In this document: positions 47,486-56,749 of the stretch, in pieces
How the letters are laid out: the number at the start of each line of letters is the position of its first letter
Position numbering within the stretch: position 1 is the stretch's first letter
Origin: Aureispira sp. CCB-QB1
GTDB lineage: Bacteria; Bacteroidota; Bacteroidia; Chitinophagales; Saprospiraceae
DNA: 64,000 nt
NCBI GenBank assembly: GCA_945870185.1
Contig: CAMBRK010000008.1
Location: 35,702 to 99,701, forward strand
Reading direction: 5' to 3'
Notes under the pieces: generated by a model
The model's database searches: none
Told to the model about the DNA's origin: nothing
What the model saw: only the letters and a program-made list of their open reading frames with translations
Program-made: the position numbers and the translations under genes

Positions 47486-48076
47486 TTATCTGTTGAGTAC
47501 TGCGTCAAAATTTAAAACGACATCGTTTCCAGTTTTGACAGCACCAAGCATAAATGAAGGTGGTTCCATACCAAAGTCTTTCATACTGATTTGCTTTTCT
47601 CCTTTGATAGCATAGCTATTATCGTTGATACGTTTTGCTTGTGTCACTAACTCAGTGTCCAAGGTTTTTCCAGCAATAGTTAACTTGATTATTGCTTTGA
47701 TCGTATAGTTTTTGTTATCCTTAGTAGATACTTCAGCGCTTTTGAGTGTTGCTGTAATATTGGGAGCCTTATCTGTTTTTAAAGCTTTGTAAGCATTTTT
47801 ATCCATGCCATCTTTTCCACTCTTAAGTGACTTGGATGACACGGTAAAGTTCAAGGTGGTCAAATCTATGAGATTTCCTTTGGCATCTTCTACAAAAGTA
47901 GCGGTACAATCACCAACTCCGGACTTCATTACCCAGTCATGCATGGTTGAAGTACCTGATACACTCAGAGAAATATTGTTTTTGGTAGAAAACTTGGTTT
48001 GTGCATTTGCACTGATACAAAATCCTAAAAACATACCTAGTAAGGTGATCCTGGATATTGTTTTGAACGTTCTCAT
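47486..48076 (-). CDS. YceI-family lipid-binding protein
   Basis: A 196-residue exported protein of the YceI family. Signal peptide (RITLLGMFLGFCISANA) then the lipocalin-like barrel with FSTKNNISLSVSGTSTMHDW, the LNFTVSSKSLKSGKDGMDK stretch, and TIKAIIKLTIAGKT. YceI proteins bind isoprenoids or other amphipathic molecules in the periplasm. It is 54 bases upstream of the porin gene. A duplicated phrase atattgtttgaattaaaa lies in the spacer between them. Confidence 0.9.
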   Translation of the reverse strand: MRTFKTISRITLLGMFLGFCISANAQTKFSTKNNISLSVSGTSTMHDWVMKSGVGDCTATFVEDAKGNLIDLTTLNFTVSSKSLKSGKDGMDKNAYKALKTDKAPNITATLKSAEVSTKDNKNYTIKAIIKLTIAGKTLDTELVTQAKRINDNSYAIKGEKQISMKDFGMEPPSFMLGAVKTGNDVVLNFDAVLNR

Positions 48077-48383
48077 TATTTTAAATTTTTGCTGTTATTG
48101 AATTATGACACAAGATTAGAGATATTTGAAGTCCTCAAATATGACTTCAGACATACTTACCAATGATTTGTATCAGTAAATTGCATTGGGGAGCAAGCAA
48201 GGAAAGTGGCAAATTCAATAATTTAATCACTGCCGGTCAATAGCATACATATATCATATAGTTCTTATGTCTGACATGGTTAAGTCATACATTCGATATA
48301 GCTTTGATAATTAATTTAGTAAAAAACTGAACGTGTGAAGAGTTTATATGGAATAATTACTTACCGTTAATTATAAAATACAT
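48077..48383. other. Intergenic stretch, no gene seen
   Basis: 307 bases between the YceI gene and the 3' end of rbfA, both on the minus strand. It is AT-rich, with no recognisable frame, hairpin or repeat. Confidence 0.5.
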
Positions 48384-48761
48384 TTATTCTTCTTCCTGTA
48401 CAGAAGGCGGGTACATGGTCTTAAGATTTTTAAACATAGCATCTACTTTGTACATTTCATCAATAGTTTCATCAAAGTAAAAGAAAATCTGGGGTACGCG
48501 TCTCATTTGGTTTTTGATGCGCACTACAAGTGCTTGTTTGAGCACATGAGTGTGTTTGATGACTTTTTGCAGCACCAACTCTTTATCGCCTGCATTAAAT
48601 ATGCTAAGATAGACTTTGGCTTGTGCCATATCCGGAGTGATTTTTACTCCGGTGACTGTGACAAATGCAGTACCATAAATATAAGGACCTTGCTCCTGAA
48701 AAATAGGTGCAAAATTTCTTTTGATTAACTCTCCTAACTGCAATTGTCGCTTACTATCCAT
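48384..48761 (-). CDS. rbfA: Ribosome-binding factor A
   Basis: A 125-residue protein with the single KH-like domain of RbfA: RQLQLGELIKRNFAPIFQE at the start, VTVTGVKITPDMAQAKVYLS, then LVVRIKNQMRRVPQIFFYFD with the conserved basic RVP(Q/E)I/L(F/Y)F end, DETIDEM. It matures the 5' end of 16S rRNA and helps in 30S assembly and cold adaptation. The length is normal. It precedes, on the same strand, an unassigned 307-base gap. No typical nusA/infB neighbour is present. Confidence 0.95.
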   Translation of the reverse strand: MDSKRQLQLGELIKRNFAPIFQEQGPYIYGTAFVTVTGVKITPDMAQAKVYLSIFNAGDKELVLQKVIKHTHVLKQALVVRIKNQMRRVPQIFFYFDETIDEMYKVDAMFKNLKTMYPPSVQEEE

Positions 48762-48843
48762 TGATTTCTATTCCGAACTGCAAAGATATGAATTTTCAAC
48801 CGCTTTCAATAAATTATACTTAAACTATAAATTGAAAATATAA

Positions 48844-49293
48844 TCAAACTTTTTTTTGAAAGCACACACTGCTACTTACATCTATATACTGATCATAGTT
48901 GGGTATCCTCTGGTAACCACACTTTTCGTATAACTTGATCGCTGGCACCATATCACTTTTAGTCTCTAGTATACATCGAGAGTATCCGAGTTCTTTGGCC
49001 CATTGTTCTAAAGTAGTTATGATTTGCTTTGAAATGCCCAATCCACGCGCGTCAGGTATGACATACCTTCTTTTGACTTCCATCGTTTTGTTATCCCAAA
49101 CCTTGATTGCTCCACAGCCTACGGCCACTGTATCATCCATGGCGACTATGACATGTTGAATGGCATCCACTTTATTAAATTGAGCAAAAAATTCATGCGC
49201 GGATCCGTTCCTTATGGCCAATTGTTTGTCCAGTTCACTGACTAATTGTAAGAATTTTGGATTTTGTGAAGTGGTTTTCGTAATGGTGAACAT
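48844..49293 (-). CDS. GNAT-family N-acetyltransferase
   Basis: A 149-residue acetyltransferase. The acetyl-CoA loop is VIPDARGLGISKQIITTLEQ (R/Q-x-x-G-x-G/A-like), with VAMDDTVAVGCGAIKVWDN before it and LETKSDMVPAIKLYEKCGY after it. The start at 49293 (MFTITKTTSQNP) is preferred; an in-frame TTG at 49323 is upstream. It resembles small-molecule or peptide N-acetyltransferases of the MarR-GNAT/RimI type, with unknown substrate. It stands alone between rbfA and a metal-binding protein gene. Confidence 0.9.
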   Translation of the reverse strand: MFTITKTTSQNPKFLQLVSELDKQLAIRNGSAHEFFAQFNKVDAIQHVIVAMDDTVAVGCGAIKVWDNKTMEVKRRYVIPDARGLGISKQIITTLEQWAKELGYSRCILETKSDMVPAIKLYEKCGYQRIPNYDQYIDVSSSVCFQKKV

Positions 49294-49375
49294 AGTTGTG
49301 TTAAATGATTTATTGGTATTCAACTCTTGATCATGTACACGTTACCTTGGTATGGTTTAGCGATTTTACCAAATC

Positions 49376-49630
49376 TTAACTACTAATCTTCCCAATCATA
49401 CAACTAACGTAGGACGTAGCCGTAGTCAATCCTGAACCCATACCTGGTAGAGGATAGCCCATAGTATGTAGTTTTCCTACTATATCTTTTTCATCTATAC
49501 TGCCTGATACCTTAACAGAGCCTTCTGACACATCTACTTCGACGGTATCTACACCCTTCATTTTTTGGATAGCTGATTTTATAGTGTGCGCACAGCCGCT
49601 GCATTTAATATTTTCGACCTTGATTTCCAT
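49376..49630 (-). CDS. Heavy-metal-associated (HMA) domain protein
   Basis: An 84-residue copper-chaperone-like protein. The metal motif is KCSGCAHTIKSAI (CxxC at residues about 10-13), in the beta-alpha-beta-beta-alpha-beta fold: TVEVDVSEGSVKVSGS and IVGKLHTMGYPLP. A C-terminal tail of about 15 residues after the fold (TTATSYVSCMIGKISS) adds another Cys. Such proteins deliver copper to P-type ATPases or sense it. No ATPase gene lies in the window. Confidence 0.9.
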   Translation of the reverse strand: MEIKVENIKCSGCAHTIKSAIQKMKGVDTVEVDVSEGSVKVSGSIDEKDIVGKLHTMGYPLPGMGSGLTTATSYVSCMIGKISS

Positions 49631-49764
49631 TTTGACATATTAAAGTTAAATAACGAAACTAGCTATTAAAATTTAAAAACATCTTTCTAAGTGTACTTAG
49701 GTTAGTTTTCAGTAATTAAATCTTGTCAGATAATAAACGTTATGGATGGAGTAATAGTTTCAAC

Positions 49765-49803
49765 TAATAAAAAAGGGACTCTGAAAAAATTCAAAATCCC
49801 TTT
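49765..49803 (-). terminator. Terminator of the infC-rpmI-rplT operon
   Basis: On the minus strand, AAAGGGA (from 49803) and TCCCTTT (to 49772) form a stem around an 18-base loop, followed by TTTTTATT. It lies 24 bases after the rplT stop. Confidence 0.75.
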
Positions 49804-49826
49804 GTTTTTGTCGGACGCGTATATTT

Positions 49827-50171
49827 TTATCTTACTGAATCTACCACAGCTTTGAAAGCATCAGGATGATTCATGGCAAGATCTGCAAGTACTTTTCTAT
49901 TTAATCCTACTTCTTTTTGAGTGATAGCATGGATAAACTTTGAATAAGAAAGACCATACATTCTGGTAGCGGCATTAATCCTTGCTATCCATAATCTTCT
50001 GAAAGCTCTTTTCTTATTTTTTCTGTCTCTATAAGCATACAGATATGCTTTTTCCAAAGCATTTACTGCAACAGTATAGACTTTACTTCTAGCTCCAAAG
50101 TAACCTTTGGCAGCTTTAAGGACTTTTTTTCTGCGTGCTCTTGAAGCAACTGCATTAACTGATCTAGGCAT
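49827..50171 (-). CDS. rplT: Ribosomal protein L20
   Basis: A 114-residue L20. It starts [19 protein letters not shown] and shows [38 protein letters not shown] and [17 protein letters not shown]20 binds 23S rRNA early in 50S assembly and, in many bacteria, represses its own operon. It is the last gene of the classical infC-rpmI-rplT order, 71 bases after rpmI. Confidence 0.98.
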   Translation of the reverse strand: MPRSVNAVASRARRKKVLKAAKGYFGARSKVYTVAVNALEKAYLYAYRDRKNKKRAFRRLWIARINAATRMYGLSYSKFIHAITQKEVGLNRKVLADLAMNHPDAFKAVVDSVR

Positions 50172-50242
50172 ATTAATTTGGTTTTAGTACAATACAGGGA
50201 TCATGGATTCTTTAAGACCTGTATTCTCGTTAAAAAATAAAA

Positions 50243-50437
50243 TTACTTACAAAGCAAATTTTTGACTTTAGCATAGTCAGCGTCGCTCACTAAGGTGCTA
50301 CCCAATAATCTGGTCTTTGCTTTATTTGATTTTTTTCTCATCAAGTGACGTGCATTAGCCTGAAATCTTTTAATTTTTCCAGTTCCTGTAAAGCTAAAAC
50401 GCTTTTTTGCACTTGAATGGGTTTTCATCTTTGGCAT
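50243..50437 (-). CDS. rpmI: Ribosomal protein L35
   Basis: A 64-residue L35: [20 protein letters not shown], then [20 protein letters not shown] and [20 protein letters not shown]. It is a small basic component of the large ribosomal subunit. It stands between infC (112 bases upstream) and rplT, and a -7 box upstream may give it a separate promoter. Confidence 0.97.
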   Translation of the reverse strand: MPKMKTHSSAKKRFSFTGTGKIKRFQANARHLMRKKSNKAKTRLLGSTLVSDADYAKVKNLLCK

Positions 50438-50457
50438 AAAAAAAATATTTAAGGCCG

Positions 50458-50465
50458 CAAAGGTA
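50458..50465 (-). promoter_or_regulatory. Internal -7 box before rpmI-rplT
   Basis: TACCTTTG on the minus strand, 21 bases before the rpmI ATG. No clear -33 TTG. It could allow rpmI-rplT expression independent of infC. Confidence 0.45.
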
Positions 50466-50549
50466 ATAATAATTTTATATTCACACTATTTAGCGACGAT
50501 TATTTTAAAAGAAAATTGCAATAATTAGAGCCTGAAACTGCTTTTTTGG

Positions 50550-51140
50550 TTATACTTTTTTCTTTTTGGGAGCTATCATAACGATCATTCTTTTGCCTTC
50601 TAGTTTTGGAAGTTCTTCGGCTGCTCCTAGTTCTTCCAATTCTTTGATAAATTTAAGCAATATCAACTCTCCTCTATCTTTGAAAACAATAGCTCTACCT
50701 TTGAACTGTACATAAGCTTTTATCTTCTCACCATCTTCCAAAAACTTAATCGCATGCTTGACTTTAAATCCAAAATCATGATCATCAGTATTAGGTCCAA
50801 ATCTAATTTCTTTGATAACTGTTTTTGCAGTTTTGGCTTTCAGCTCCTTCTCCTTCTTCTTCCTATCATAAATAAACTTTTTAAAGTCTATAATCTTACA
50901 AACGGGAGGATCTGCATTGGGGCTGATTTCTACCACATCCATTTCCAGATCTTCAGCCCATCTGATGACTTGATTTGTACTGAAAATACCTGTTTCAATG
51001 GGTTTTCCTGCTAATTCGCTTATCTCATCAAAGTTATCCCCTACTAATCTTACCTTAGGGCATATGATTTCTCTGTTTAAACGATAATTGTATTTTTCAT
51101 CCTGAACTTTGTTCTGTGGTTGAACTCTTCCTTTTGCCAA
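50550..51140 (-). CDS. infC: Translation initiation factor IF-3
   Basis: A 196-residue IF-3. N-domain motifs YRLNREIICPKVRLVGDN and EDLEMDVVEISPNADPPVCK; the linker FKKFIYDRKKKEKELKAK; C-domain VIKEIRFGPNTDDHDFGFKV and KAYVQFKGRAI. IF-3 keeps subunits apart and proofreads the initiator codon. No ATG, GTG or ATT is in place: the only near-cognate candidate at a sensible position is TTG at 51140 (MAKGRVQPQ), with ATA at 51155 as an alternative. Rare initiation codons on infC allow self-repression in other bacteria, and the same may hold here. It heads the infC-rpmI-rplT operon. Confidence 0.96.
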   Translation of the reverse strand: MAKGRVQPQNKVQDEKYNYRLNREIICPKVRLVGDNFDEISELAGKPIETGIFSTNQVIRWAEDLEMDVVEISPNADPPVCKIIDFKKFIYDRKKKEKELKAKTAKTVIKEIRFGPNTDDHDFGFKVKHAIKFLEDGEKIKAYVQFKGRAIVFKDRGELILLKFIKELEELGAAEELPKLEGKRMIVMIAPKKKKV

Positions 51141-51170
51141 ATGCTTTTTGTTTTATTTTGAAATTATTCG

Positions 51171-51178
51171 CAAATTTA
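51171..51178 (-). promoter_or_regulatory. -7 box of infC
   Basis: TAAATTTG on the minus strand, about 30 bases before the TTG start. It limits the leader to about 24 bases, so any start upstream of 51164 is excluded if this promoter is used. Confidence 0.5.
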
Positions 51179-51340
51179 TAAATAAAAATGCTTTAAATGT
51201 TTTTATGAACGACGAATTTTAAAAATTTATATTTACAAGTGTAAACTTTACTGAAATATATGTTAGATTATAACAAAAAAACTGCTCAATTTACAATGCA
51301 TCTACAATTCCTAAAATGGTCACTTCGATACAAATTCCTA

Positions 51341-53890
51341 CTATTTTATGTCTTCGTGGGTACTAGCTTCAGAAACCAAGACTACTTTCAATCCTGATTG
51401 GTCATCGTTAATATCTGCTAAAAGTTTTGCTCCTTTCTCTGGATTTTCATTTAAGATAAACTCTGCAAGTGGATCTTCTATATATTTCTGAATAGCCCTA
51501 TTGAGAGGTCTTGCACCAAACTGTGGGTCAAATCCTTTTTCGGCTACAAAACTTTTGGCTTCTTCAGTCATACTCAGCTCAAACTCCAAGTTATTCATCC
51601 GTTTGAACAAATGAAGCAGATTGATGTCGATTATTTGGAATATATGCTCTTTCTCTAGGCTATTAAAGATGACTACATCATCTATACGATTTAGAAACTC
51701 AGGTGAGAAAGTCTTCTTTAAAGCTCCTTGAATGACTGCTTTAGTATTTTCCTCTGAATTCTCAACTCTAGAAGAAGTAGCAAAGCCCAAGCCTTGGCCA
51801 AAATCTTTGAGTTGCCTGACTCCAATATTTGAAGTCATGATGATGAGTGTGTTTTTGAAATCCACCTTACGACCCAAACCGTCGGTCAACTGACCATCAT
51901 CCAATACTTGCAGCAAGATGTTATATACATCAGGATGTGCTTTTTCTATCTCATCCAATAAGATTACTGAATATGGCTTTCTTCTTACCTTTTCAGTTAA
52001 TTGACCACCTTCTTCATAACCAACATATCCCGGAGGCGCTCCTATAAGTCTAGAAATACTAAATTTTTCCATGTACTCTGACATGTCAATACGAATCAAC
52101 GCATCTTCCGAATCAAACATATATCTGGCTAAAGCTTTGGCTAATTCTGTTTTACCCACACCTGTAGGTCCTAGGAAAATGAATGAACCTATCGGTTTGG
52201 AAGGGTCTTTGAGTCCTACCCTATTTCTTTGAATAGCTTTGGTCACTTTGATGATAGCTTCACCCTGACCAATGATCATACCTTCCAAATCCTTAGTCAT
52301 TTTGACCAATTTATTGGACTCACTTTGAGCGACCCTTTTTACTGGAATACCCGTCATCATAGAGACTACCTCTGCTATATCATCTTCATTTACAGGATAC
52401 TTTCTTGATTTTGACTCCTCTTCCCACTCTTCTTTGTTCTGCTCCAACCTTCTTAGTAACTTAGATTCCTGATCTCTGAGGTCCGCTGCCAATTCATACT
52501 GCTGGCCTTTGACGGCTTGATTCTTTTTCTCTTTGACGGTTTCGATATCTTTTTCGAGATCTTCTATATATTTGGGAACATGAATGTTTTTTAAGTGCGT
52601 CCTAGCTCCTACTTCATCCATCACATCGATAGCTTTATCTGGAAAAAAGCGATCTGAAATATATCTTTCGCTTAGTTTCACACAAGCTACTACCGCGTCG
52701 TCAGAATAACTGACATTATGGAAGTCTTCATATTTATTCTTGATATTGTGGAGGATATGGATGGTCTCTTCTGGACTAGGTGGATCGACGATTACTTTTT
52801 GAAATCTTCTATCTAGAGCTCCATCCTTCTCTATATGCTGTCTGTACTCATCCAATGTAGATGCCCCTATACATTGCAACTCACCACGAGCCAAAGCTGG
52901 TTTAAAGATATTGGATGCGTCTAGTGAACCCGTTGCACCTCCTGCACCTACGATGGTATGAATTTCATCAATGAAAAGTATAATATCCCTTGCTTTCTCT
53001 AGCTCTGTCATGACGGCCTTCATTCTTTCTTCAAACTGGCCCCTATACTTGGTACCTGCGACGATAGCAGCTAAGTCGAGCATCACCACTCGCTTATTGA
53101 ACAATGTTCTGGAAACTTTACGCTGCAATATGCGTAATGCCAATCCCTCAACTATGGCCGTCTTACCTACACCAGGCTCGCCGATGAGGATAGGATTGTT
53201 TTTCTTCCTTCTCGAAAGAATTTGAGAAACTCTCTCTATCTCTACATCTCTACCTATGATAGGATCTAGTTTACCTTCTTCCGCAAGCCTAGAGACATCT
53301 CTTCCGAAATTATCTAAAACTGGAGTTTTGGACTTGGAGGAACTTTTTCTAGTAGAGCTGTACTGATCGTTATCTTCGTCATCGGCTGGAAATCCTGAAT
53401 CAGATGAAGTATGACTTGTAAAATCTGGTGCGGACGGATCCTGTTCTTGACTTACATATTCCATCTCAGTTCTGAATGCTTCGTAATCCACATTAAAATC
53501 ATTTAATATTTTGTTGGCTGTGTTTTCTTCATGCTTGAGAATGGACAACATCAGATGCTCAGGCTTAATTTCTTCACTTTTATATACTTTGGCTTCCAAA
53601 CTAGTAACTTTGAGTACTTTTTCAGCATGTTTATTTAATGGGATACTACCATAGTTGGACCCCAAATCACCTTCATGTCTTATAGCGTGTGCCTTTTCAA
53701 TCTTCGATTTCAGCTCATTGATATCTACTTCTAATGAATCCAAAACCTTGAATGGCAGACTGTCTTTTTCATGTATCATACCTAATAAAAAATGCTCTGT
53801 TCCGATGTAATCATGTCCAAGCCTGATGGCTTCTTCCCGACTCAATTGGATGATTTTTTTAACCTTAGGTGAAAACTTTCTATTATTCAT
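51341..53890 (-). CDS. clpC: ATP-dependent Clp protease ATP-binding subunit ClpC
   Basis: An 849-residue Hsp100 unfoldase that feeds proteins to ClpP. The Clp-N double repeat lies at about 1-145 ([20 protein letters not shown]). AAA domain 1 has [17 protein letters not shown] and [19 protein letters not shown]-type motif in the middle domain ([16 protein letters not shown]) marks ClpC. AAA domain 2 has [18 protein letters not shown] and [15 protein letters not shown], and the C-terminal D2-small domain ends near [22 protein letters not shown], in parts. The length is normal and no residue is missing from the Walker motifs. It stands alone; the clpC operon genes mcsA/mcsB are absent here. Confidence 0.97.
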   Translation of the reverse strand: MNNRKFSPKVKKIIQLSREEAIRLGHDYIGTEHFLLGMIHEKDSLPFKVLDSLEVDINELKSKIEKAHAIRHEGDLGSNYGSIPLNKHAEKVLKVTSLEAKVYKSEEIKPEHLMLSILKHEENTANKILNDFNVDYEAFRTEMEYVSQEQDPSAPDFTSHTSSDSGFPADDEDNDQYSSTRKSSSKSKTPVLDNFGRDVSRLAEEGKLDPIIGRDVEIERVSQILSRRKKNNPILIGEPGVGKTAIVEGLALRILQRKVSRTLFNKRVVMLDLAAIVAGTKYRGQFEERMKAVMTELEKARDIILFIDEIHTIVGAGGATGSLDASNIFKPALARGELQCIGASTLDEYRQHIEKDGALDRRFQKVIVDPPSPEETIHILHNIKNKYEDFHNVSYSDDAVVACVKLSERYISDRFFPDKAIDVMDEVGARTHLKNIHVPKYIEDLEKDIETVKEKKNQAVKGQQYELAADLRDQESKLLRRLEQNKEEWEEESKSRKYPVNEDDIAEVVSMMTGIPVKRVAQSESNKLVKMTKDLEGMIIGQGEAIIKVTKAIQRNRVGLKDPSKPIGSFIFLGPTGVGKTELAKALARYMFDSEDALIRIDMSEYMEKFSISRLIGAPPGYVGYEEGGQLTEKVRRKPYSVILLDEIEKAHPDVYNILLQVLDDGQLTDGLGRKVDFKNTLIIMTSNIGVRQLKDFGQGLGFATSSRVENSEENTKAVIQGALKKTFSPEFLNRIDDVVIFNSLEKEHIFQIIDINLLHLFKRMNNLEFELSMTEEAKSFVAEKGFDPQFGARPLNRAIQKYIEDPLAEFILNENPEKGAKLLADINDDQSGLKVVLVSEASTHEDIK

Positions 53891-54592
53891 TTGAATATTT
53901 TTCTTTCGATATATTTATTAAAATACTTAATCAACTACTACTATCAACAAAACTATGCCATTTAAATTGGCCTGCTCTTTTGTCACACATCACTTCATCT
54001 AATCAAAGGTAATATATATTCTTGCAAATTTAATAACTTTATTTTACATGAATGATATATATTAGTTAAAATTTATCTATTTTGACTTCAAATATAATTG
54101 TAAACTTTAATTTCAACCCGCATTATGCATTAGAAAATCCCTGCCTGCCCTGCGGTACGGCGAGGCAGGTATTACATGCCGAAATACCTGCAAAATAAGG
54201 CGCTCCGCTAATTTTCGCTCACTCACCATAACTTGTACCGCCACAGCGGTAGTGGTGACTAACGCCAAGGCGTCACACAGTATGATTCGCTCGGGGAAAT
54301 TCTTATTTTACCTGCCCGCCTACAACGTAGTGGTCAGGCTGGTTGGTCTTTCGACCTTCATTACGAAGTTCTAACGCATAATGCGGGTTGAATTGAGCCT
54401 AAACATAAAATAAGTTTGATAAATTCACTCTTTCAAATAAGTGCATAAACAAACTCATCATACATCAACGGAAGTCCTTTCGATTTTACTAACTCATTAA
54501 TAACCGCCATAAAGGTTGAATGTTTGTAAGAAAATGTTAAAATCATCTTTATTTATTAAATTCCTTGAAAAATTAACCTTTGTAGTGTACTT
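53891..54592. other. Intergenic region carrying repeat copy C
   Basis: 702 bases between the divergent clpC and STAS genes. The left 225 bases are AT-rich with no feature seen. The element copy at 54116-54388 follows, and the last 200 bases contain the STAS promoter. No gene is visible. Confidence 0.6.
54116..54388. repeat. 273-bp inverted-repeat element, copy C, with a different interior
   Basis: The ends match copies A and B (acccgcattatgcattagaa at the left; gttagaa-type complement at the right, both with C for the G at base 6), and so do the subterminal blocks cctgcctgccc...gaggcaggta and acctgcccgcctac...gtagtggtcaggctggtt. The inside, about 54180-54315, is unrelated to A and B. It has its own short inverted repeats, for example accgccacagcggtagtgg and gactaacgccaaggcgtcac. 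No coding frame is present. Confidence 0.85.
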
Positions 54593-54595
54593 TTG
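54565..54595 (+). promoter_or_regulatory. Promoter of the STAS gene
   Basis: TTG (54565-54567) and TACTTTTG (54588-54595), spacing 20, an excellent match. It supports the ATG at 54671; an in-frame TTG at 54593 lies in the promoter itself. Confidence 0.7.
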
Positions 54596-54670
54596 CCCTC
54601 CAGATTTTATAAAATGCCATTTGAAGCATTTTTAAATATTTTAAAATACACTTTAACAAAAGCGATCATC

Positions 54671-55048
54671 ATGAAATTTTCAGTTGACAAAACAGATAGA
54701 TATACCATTTTCAAGCTTAATGAAGAAAATCTAAATTCATTTATGGCTCCAGACTTGAAGTCTGAGTTTGTGTTGCTAAGCAATGAAGGCGTAAGAAATT
54801 TAATTCTTGATTTATCAGAAGTAAAATACGTCGATTCGTCAGGTTTAAGCGCCATTTTGACAGCGAATAGGCTTTGGAAAGATTATGGATGCTTTGTATT
54901 AACCGGTGCAGTACATTCAGCTGTTAAGAAATTAATAGAAATATCGAGATTGGAGTCTATACTTAACATAGTACCTACGGTAGAAGAGTCCATTGATTAT
55001 GTTTTTATGGAAGATATCGAAAAAGAGCTTACTGCAGAAGATGAATAA
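54671..55048 (+). CDS. STAS-domain protein (anti-sigma factor antagonist type)
   Basis: A 125-residue STAS protein: MKFSVDKTDRYTIFKLNEEN, NLILDLSEVKYVDSSGLSAI and SAVKKLIEISRLESILNIVP. The phosphorylatable Ser of anti-anti-sigma factors (DSSGLS) is present. Such proteins are switched by HPK/HATPase kinases and release a sigma factor or other partner. No kinase or sigma partner lies next to it here. The ATG at 54671 was chosen over an upstream TTG that falls in the promoter. A terminator follows. Confidence 0.92.
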   Translation: MKFSVDKTDRYTIFKLNEENLNSFMAPDLKSEFVLLSNEGVRNLILDLSEVKYVDSSGLSAILTANRLWKDYGCFVLTGAVHSAVKKLIEISRLESILNIVPTVEESIDYVFMEDIEKELTAEDE

Positions 55049-55070
55049 TAAATATTAGTAATTAACATAA

Positions 55071-55112
55071 AAAAAGGGTTTGACTTCTATAATGAAATCA
55101 AACCCTTTTTAT
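55071..55112 (+). terminator. Terminator after the STAS gene
   Basis: A 13-base stem AAAAAGGGTTTGA / TCAAACCCTTTTT (55071-55083 and 55098-55110), then further T. It may serve both the STAS gene and the convergent TPR gene, whose stop is at 55129. Confidence 0.85.
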
Positions 55113-55128
55113 TTTTATGATCAAAAGA

Positions 55129-56574
55129 TCAATCTGCTGTTCTGATGGTCGTGCTCTCCTGAATCCAGCATGGCACAAAAAAACTTCCACCCGCTTTAAG
55201 GTTTCTAAAAAAGATATCCTCCTTTTTGGGCATATACTGAATATATCTATTGATCAATGCATTGGCTTCTCTAGATGCAGAAGGGTCTACATTTTTGGCT
55301 TTGGTCCACATATCTATGGCAGGCCATGTCACTATCTGACTTTCCCAGCCACGACCTGTACCGCACAACGGACCACTCGATGCGTAAAGGTTTCCAATGA
55401 GTAAGTATGGATCTCCCCAGTTTGATTTTTGTTTTGCTGCGTCGAGTGCATATTTCCTAGCTTTGGGATAATTCTTAAGATCTCTGTAGTAAATCTTGGC
55501 AATCAAAAGTAGGTATTTGGCCTTGGTTTCGCTGTCTGTAGCTTGTGATATACACTTATCGTAGGAGTCTATGGCTTTTGAATATTTTCCATTGTTATAA
55601 TCTTCATATCCTTGTGCCGCACAGCTCAGTGCCGGTGGTGCCACATAACACTTGGAAGCTTTAGCATTTTTCACTTCTTTAAATTGGACATTATCAGCGG
55701 GGCAATTTCCTCTCAGCATATTAGCATAAGCTACATTGATAACTTCGCAGCTATCAGGATAAAGTTTGTAAAGCGCGTGGTATTTTTTAGAATAATATGC
55801 ACAATCATAAAAATCGTCGACACCTTCCAAGGCTTCTAACCTAACCGGTGCATACTCGTTTATGATTTCCCAAGATTCACATTGTTTGCCTTTGCAAGTA
55901 GACCTTCCTTGTTCTATAGCAGCGAGGACAAGGTCAGCATACTTTTTGCCTTCTTGCTGACTGATCTTTCCGTCCACTATTCTATCATAGAGTAGTTTGG
56001 TAAAAGGATTGATGACAAAATAATCGGCATTTTTTCCTTTGACATCCAGATTTGATTTTAAAAGTTGGAAAGTTTGGTCTTCACTTCCATAATTCTGAAA
56101 ATAATAAAAGTAATCAAAACCTTTTAACCCATTCACATAGGCTTCGTCGCCAAAACATTCTTTTCTTTTGTCATAGATCATCATGATCGTATCCACATAC
56201 GATTTCTGGAGCAACTGATCTGTTGTGTTGTTGTACAGCTGCCTGTAGATATTGGCCCCATCATCAAAATGAGATTTGACTTTACCATTGGAACCCGGTG
56301 CCAAAGTATATGCTAGCTTCCACTGCTTGAGCGCTTCAGGCAAGTTATTGGACTTTAGAAAATCTTTGTAGATGACGAAAGCCGTTTCTGCTCGTTCCTT
56401 ATCATAGCCAGGCAAGTCACTAAAAGTGGTACAAGGACTTTTGGGTTCTTGTTTTACAGGATTATTGACTACAACATCTTCTTTTGGGGTTACATCTTTG
56501 ATTTCAGTAAGCTTGGGTGTACAAGATATCACCGAAATAAGCACCACGAGTAAAAAGGACCATATTTTTTGCAT
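55129..56574 (-). CDS. TPR-repeat lipoprotein, unknown role
   Basis: A 481-residue protein with an N-terminal lipobox (LVVLISVISC, Cys about 18). It has several TPR-like helix pairs (YKDFLKSNNLPEALKQWKLA, YEDYNNGKYSKAIDSYDKCI and YLLLIAKIYYRDLKNYPKAR), and a long central part of about 200 residues with regular Tyr/Phe/Lys repeats that resembles further degenerate TPRs. The C-terminus is KYLLLIA... to an alpha-helix rich in Trp and Gly (LIGNLYASSGPLCGTGRGWE). Many similar lipoproteins in Bacteroidota organise envelope complexes. No adjacent gene shows what it works with. Confidence 0.85.
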   Translation of the reverse strand: MQKIWSFLLVVLISVISCTPKLTEIKDVTPKEDVVVNNPVKQEPKSPCTTFSDLPGYDKERAETAFVIYKDFLKSNNLPEALKQWKLAYTLAPGSNGKVKSHFDDGANIYRQLYNNTTDQLLQKSYVDTIMMIYDKRKECFGDEAYVNGLKGFDYFYYFQNYGSEDQTFQLLKSNLDVKGKNADYFVINPFTKLLYDRIVDGKISQQEGKKYADLVLAAIEQGRSTCKGKQCESWEIINEYAPVRLEALEGVDDFYDCAYYSKKYHALYKLYPDSCEVINVAYANMLRGNCPADNVQFKEVKNAKASKCYVAPPALSCAAQGYEDYNNGKYSKAIDSYDKCISQATDSETKAKYLLLIAKIYYRDLKNYPKARKYALDAAKQKSNWGDPYLLIGNLYASSGPLCGTGRGWESQIVTWPAIDMWTKAKNVDPSASREANALINRYIQYMPKKEDIFFRNLKAGGSFFVPCWIQESTTIRTAD

Positions 56575-56646
56575 TTTTGAAATGTTATTTTGTTTAAAAA
56601 GGTTGTCATTATGACTTTCTCATTATGTTAACGTCACAATACAGCA

Positions 56647-56654
56647 CAAAAGTA
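56647..56654 (-). promoter_or_regulatory. -7 box of the TPR gene inside a duplicated flank
   Basis: TACTTTTG on the minus strand, 73 bases before the TPR ATG. The surrounding sequence (gcacaaaagtattcaaaa...agctaaataacaa) is a near copy of the sequence 3' of the next beta-barrel paralogue, where the box reads TACTTTTA. Confidence 0.45.
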
Positions 56655-56749
56655 TTCAAAAATTTTTATAGCTAAATAACAACAGTAGTCATAAACTTAA
56701 AGTTGAAGGTATTCATTGATCAAATCTGCAAATCAATCGTTATTGCTAT

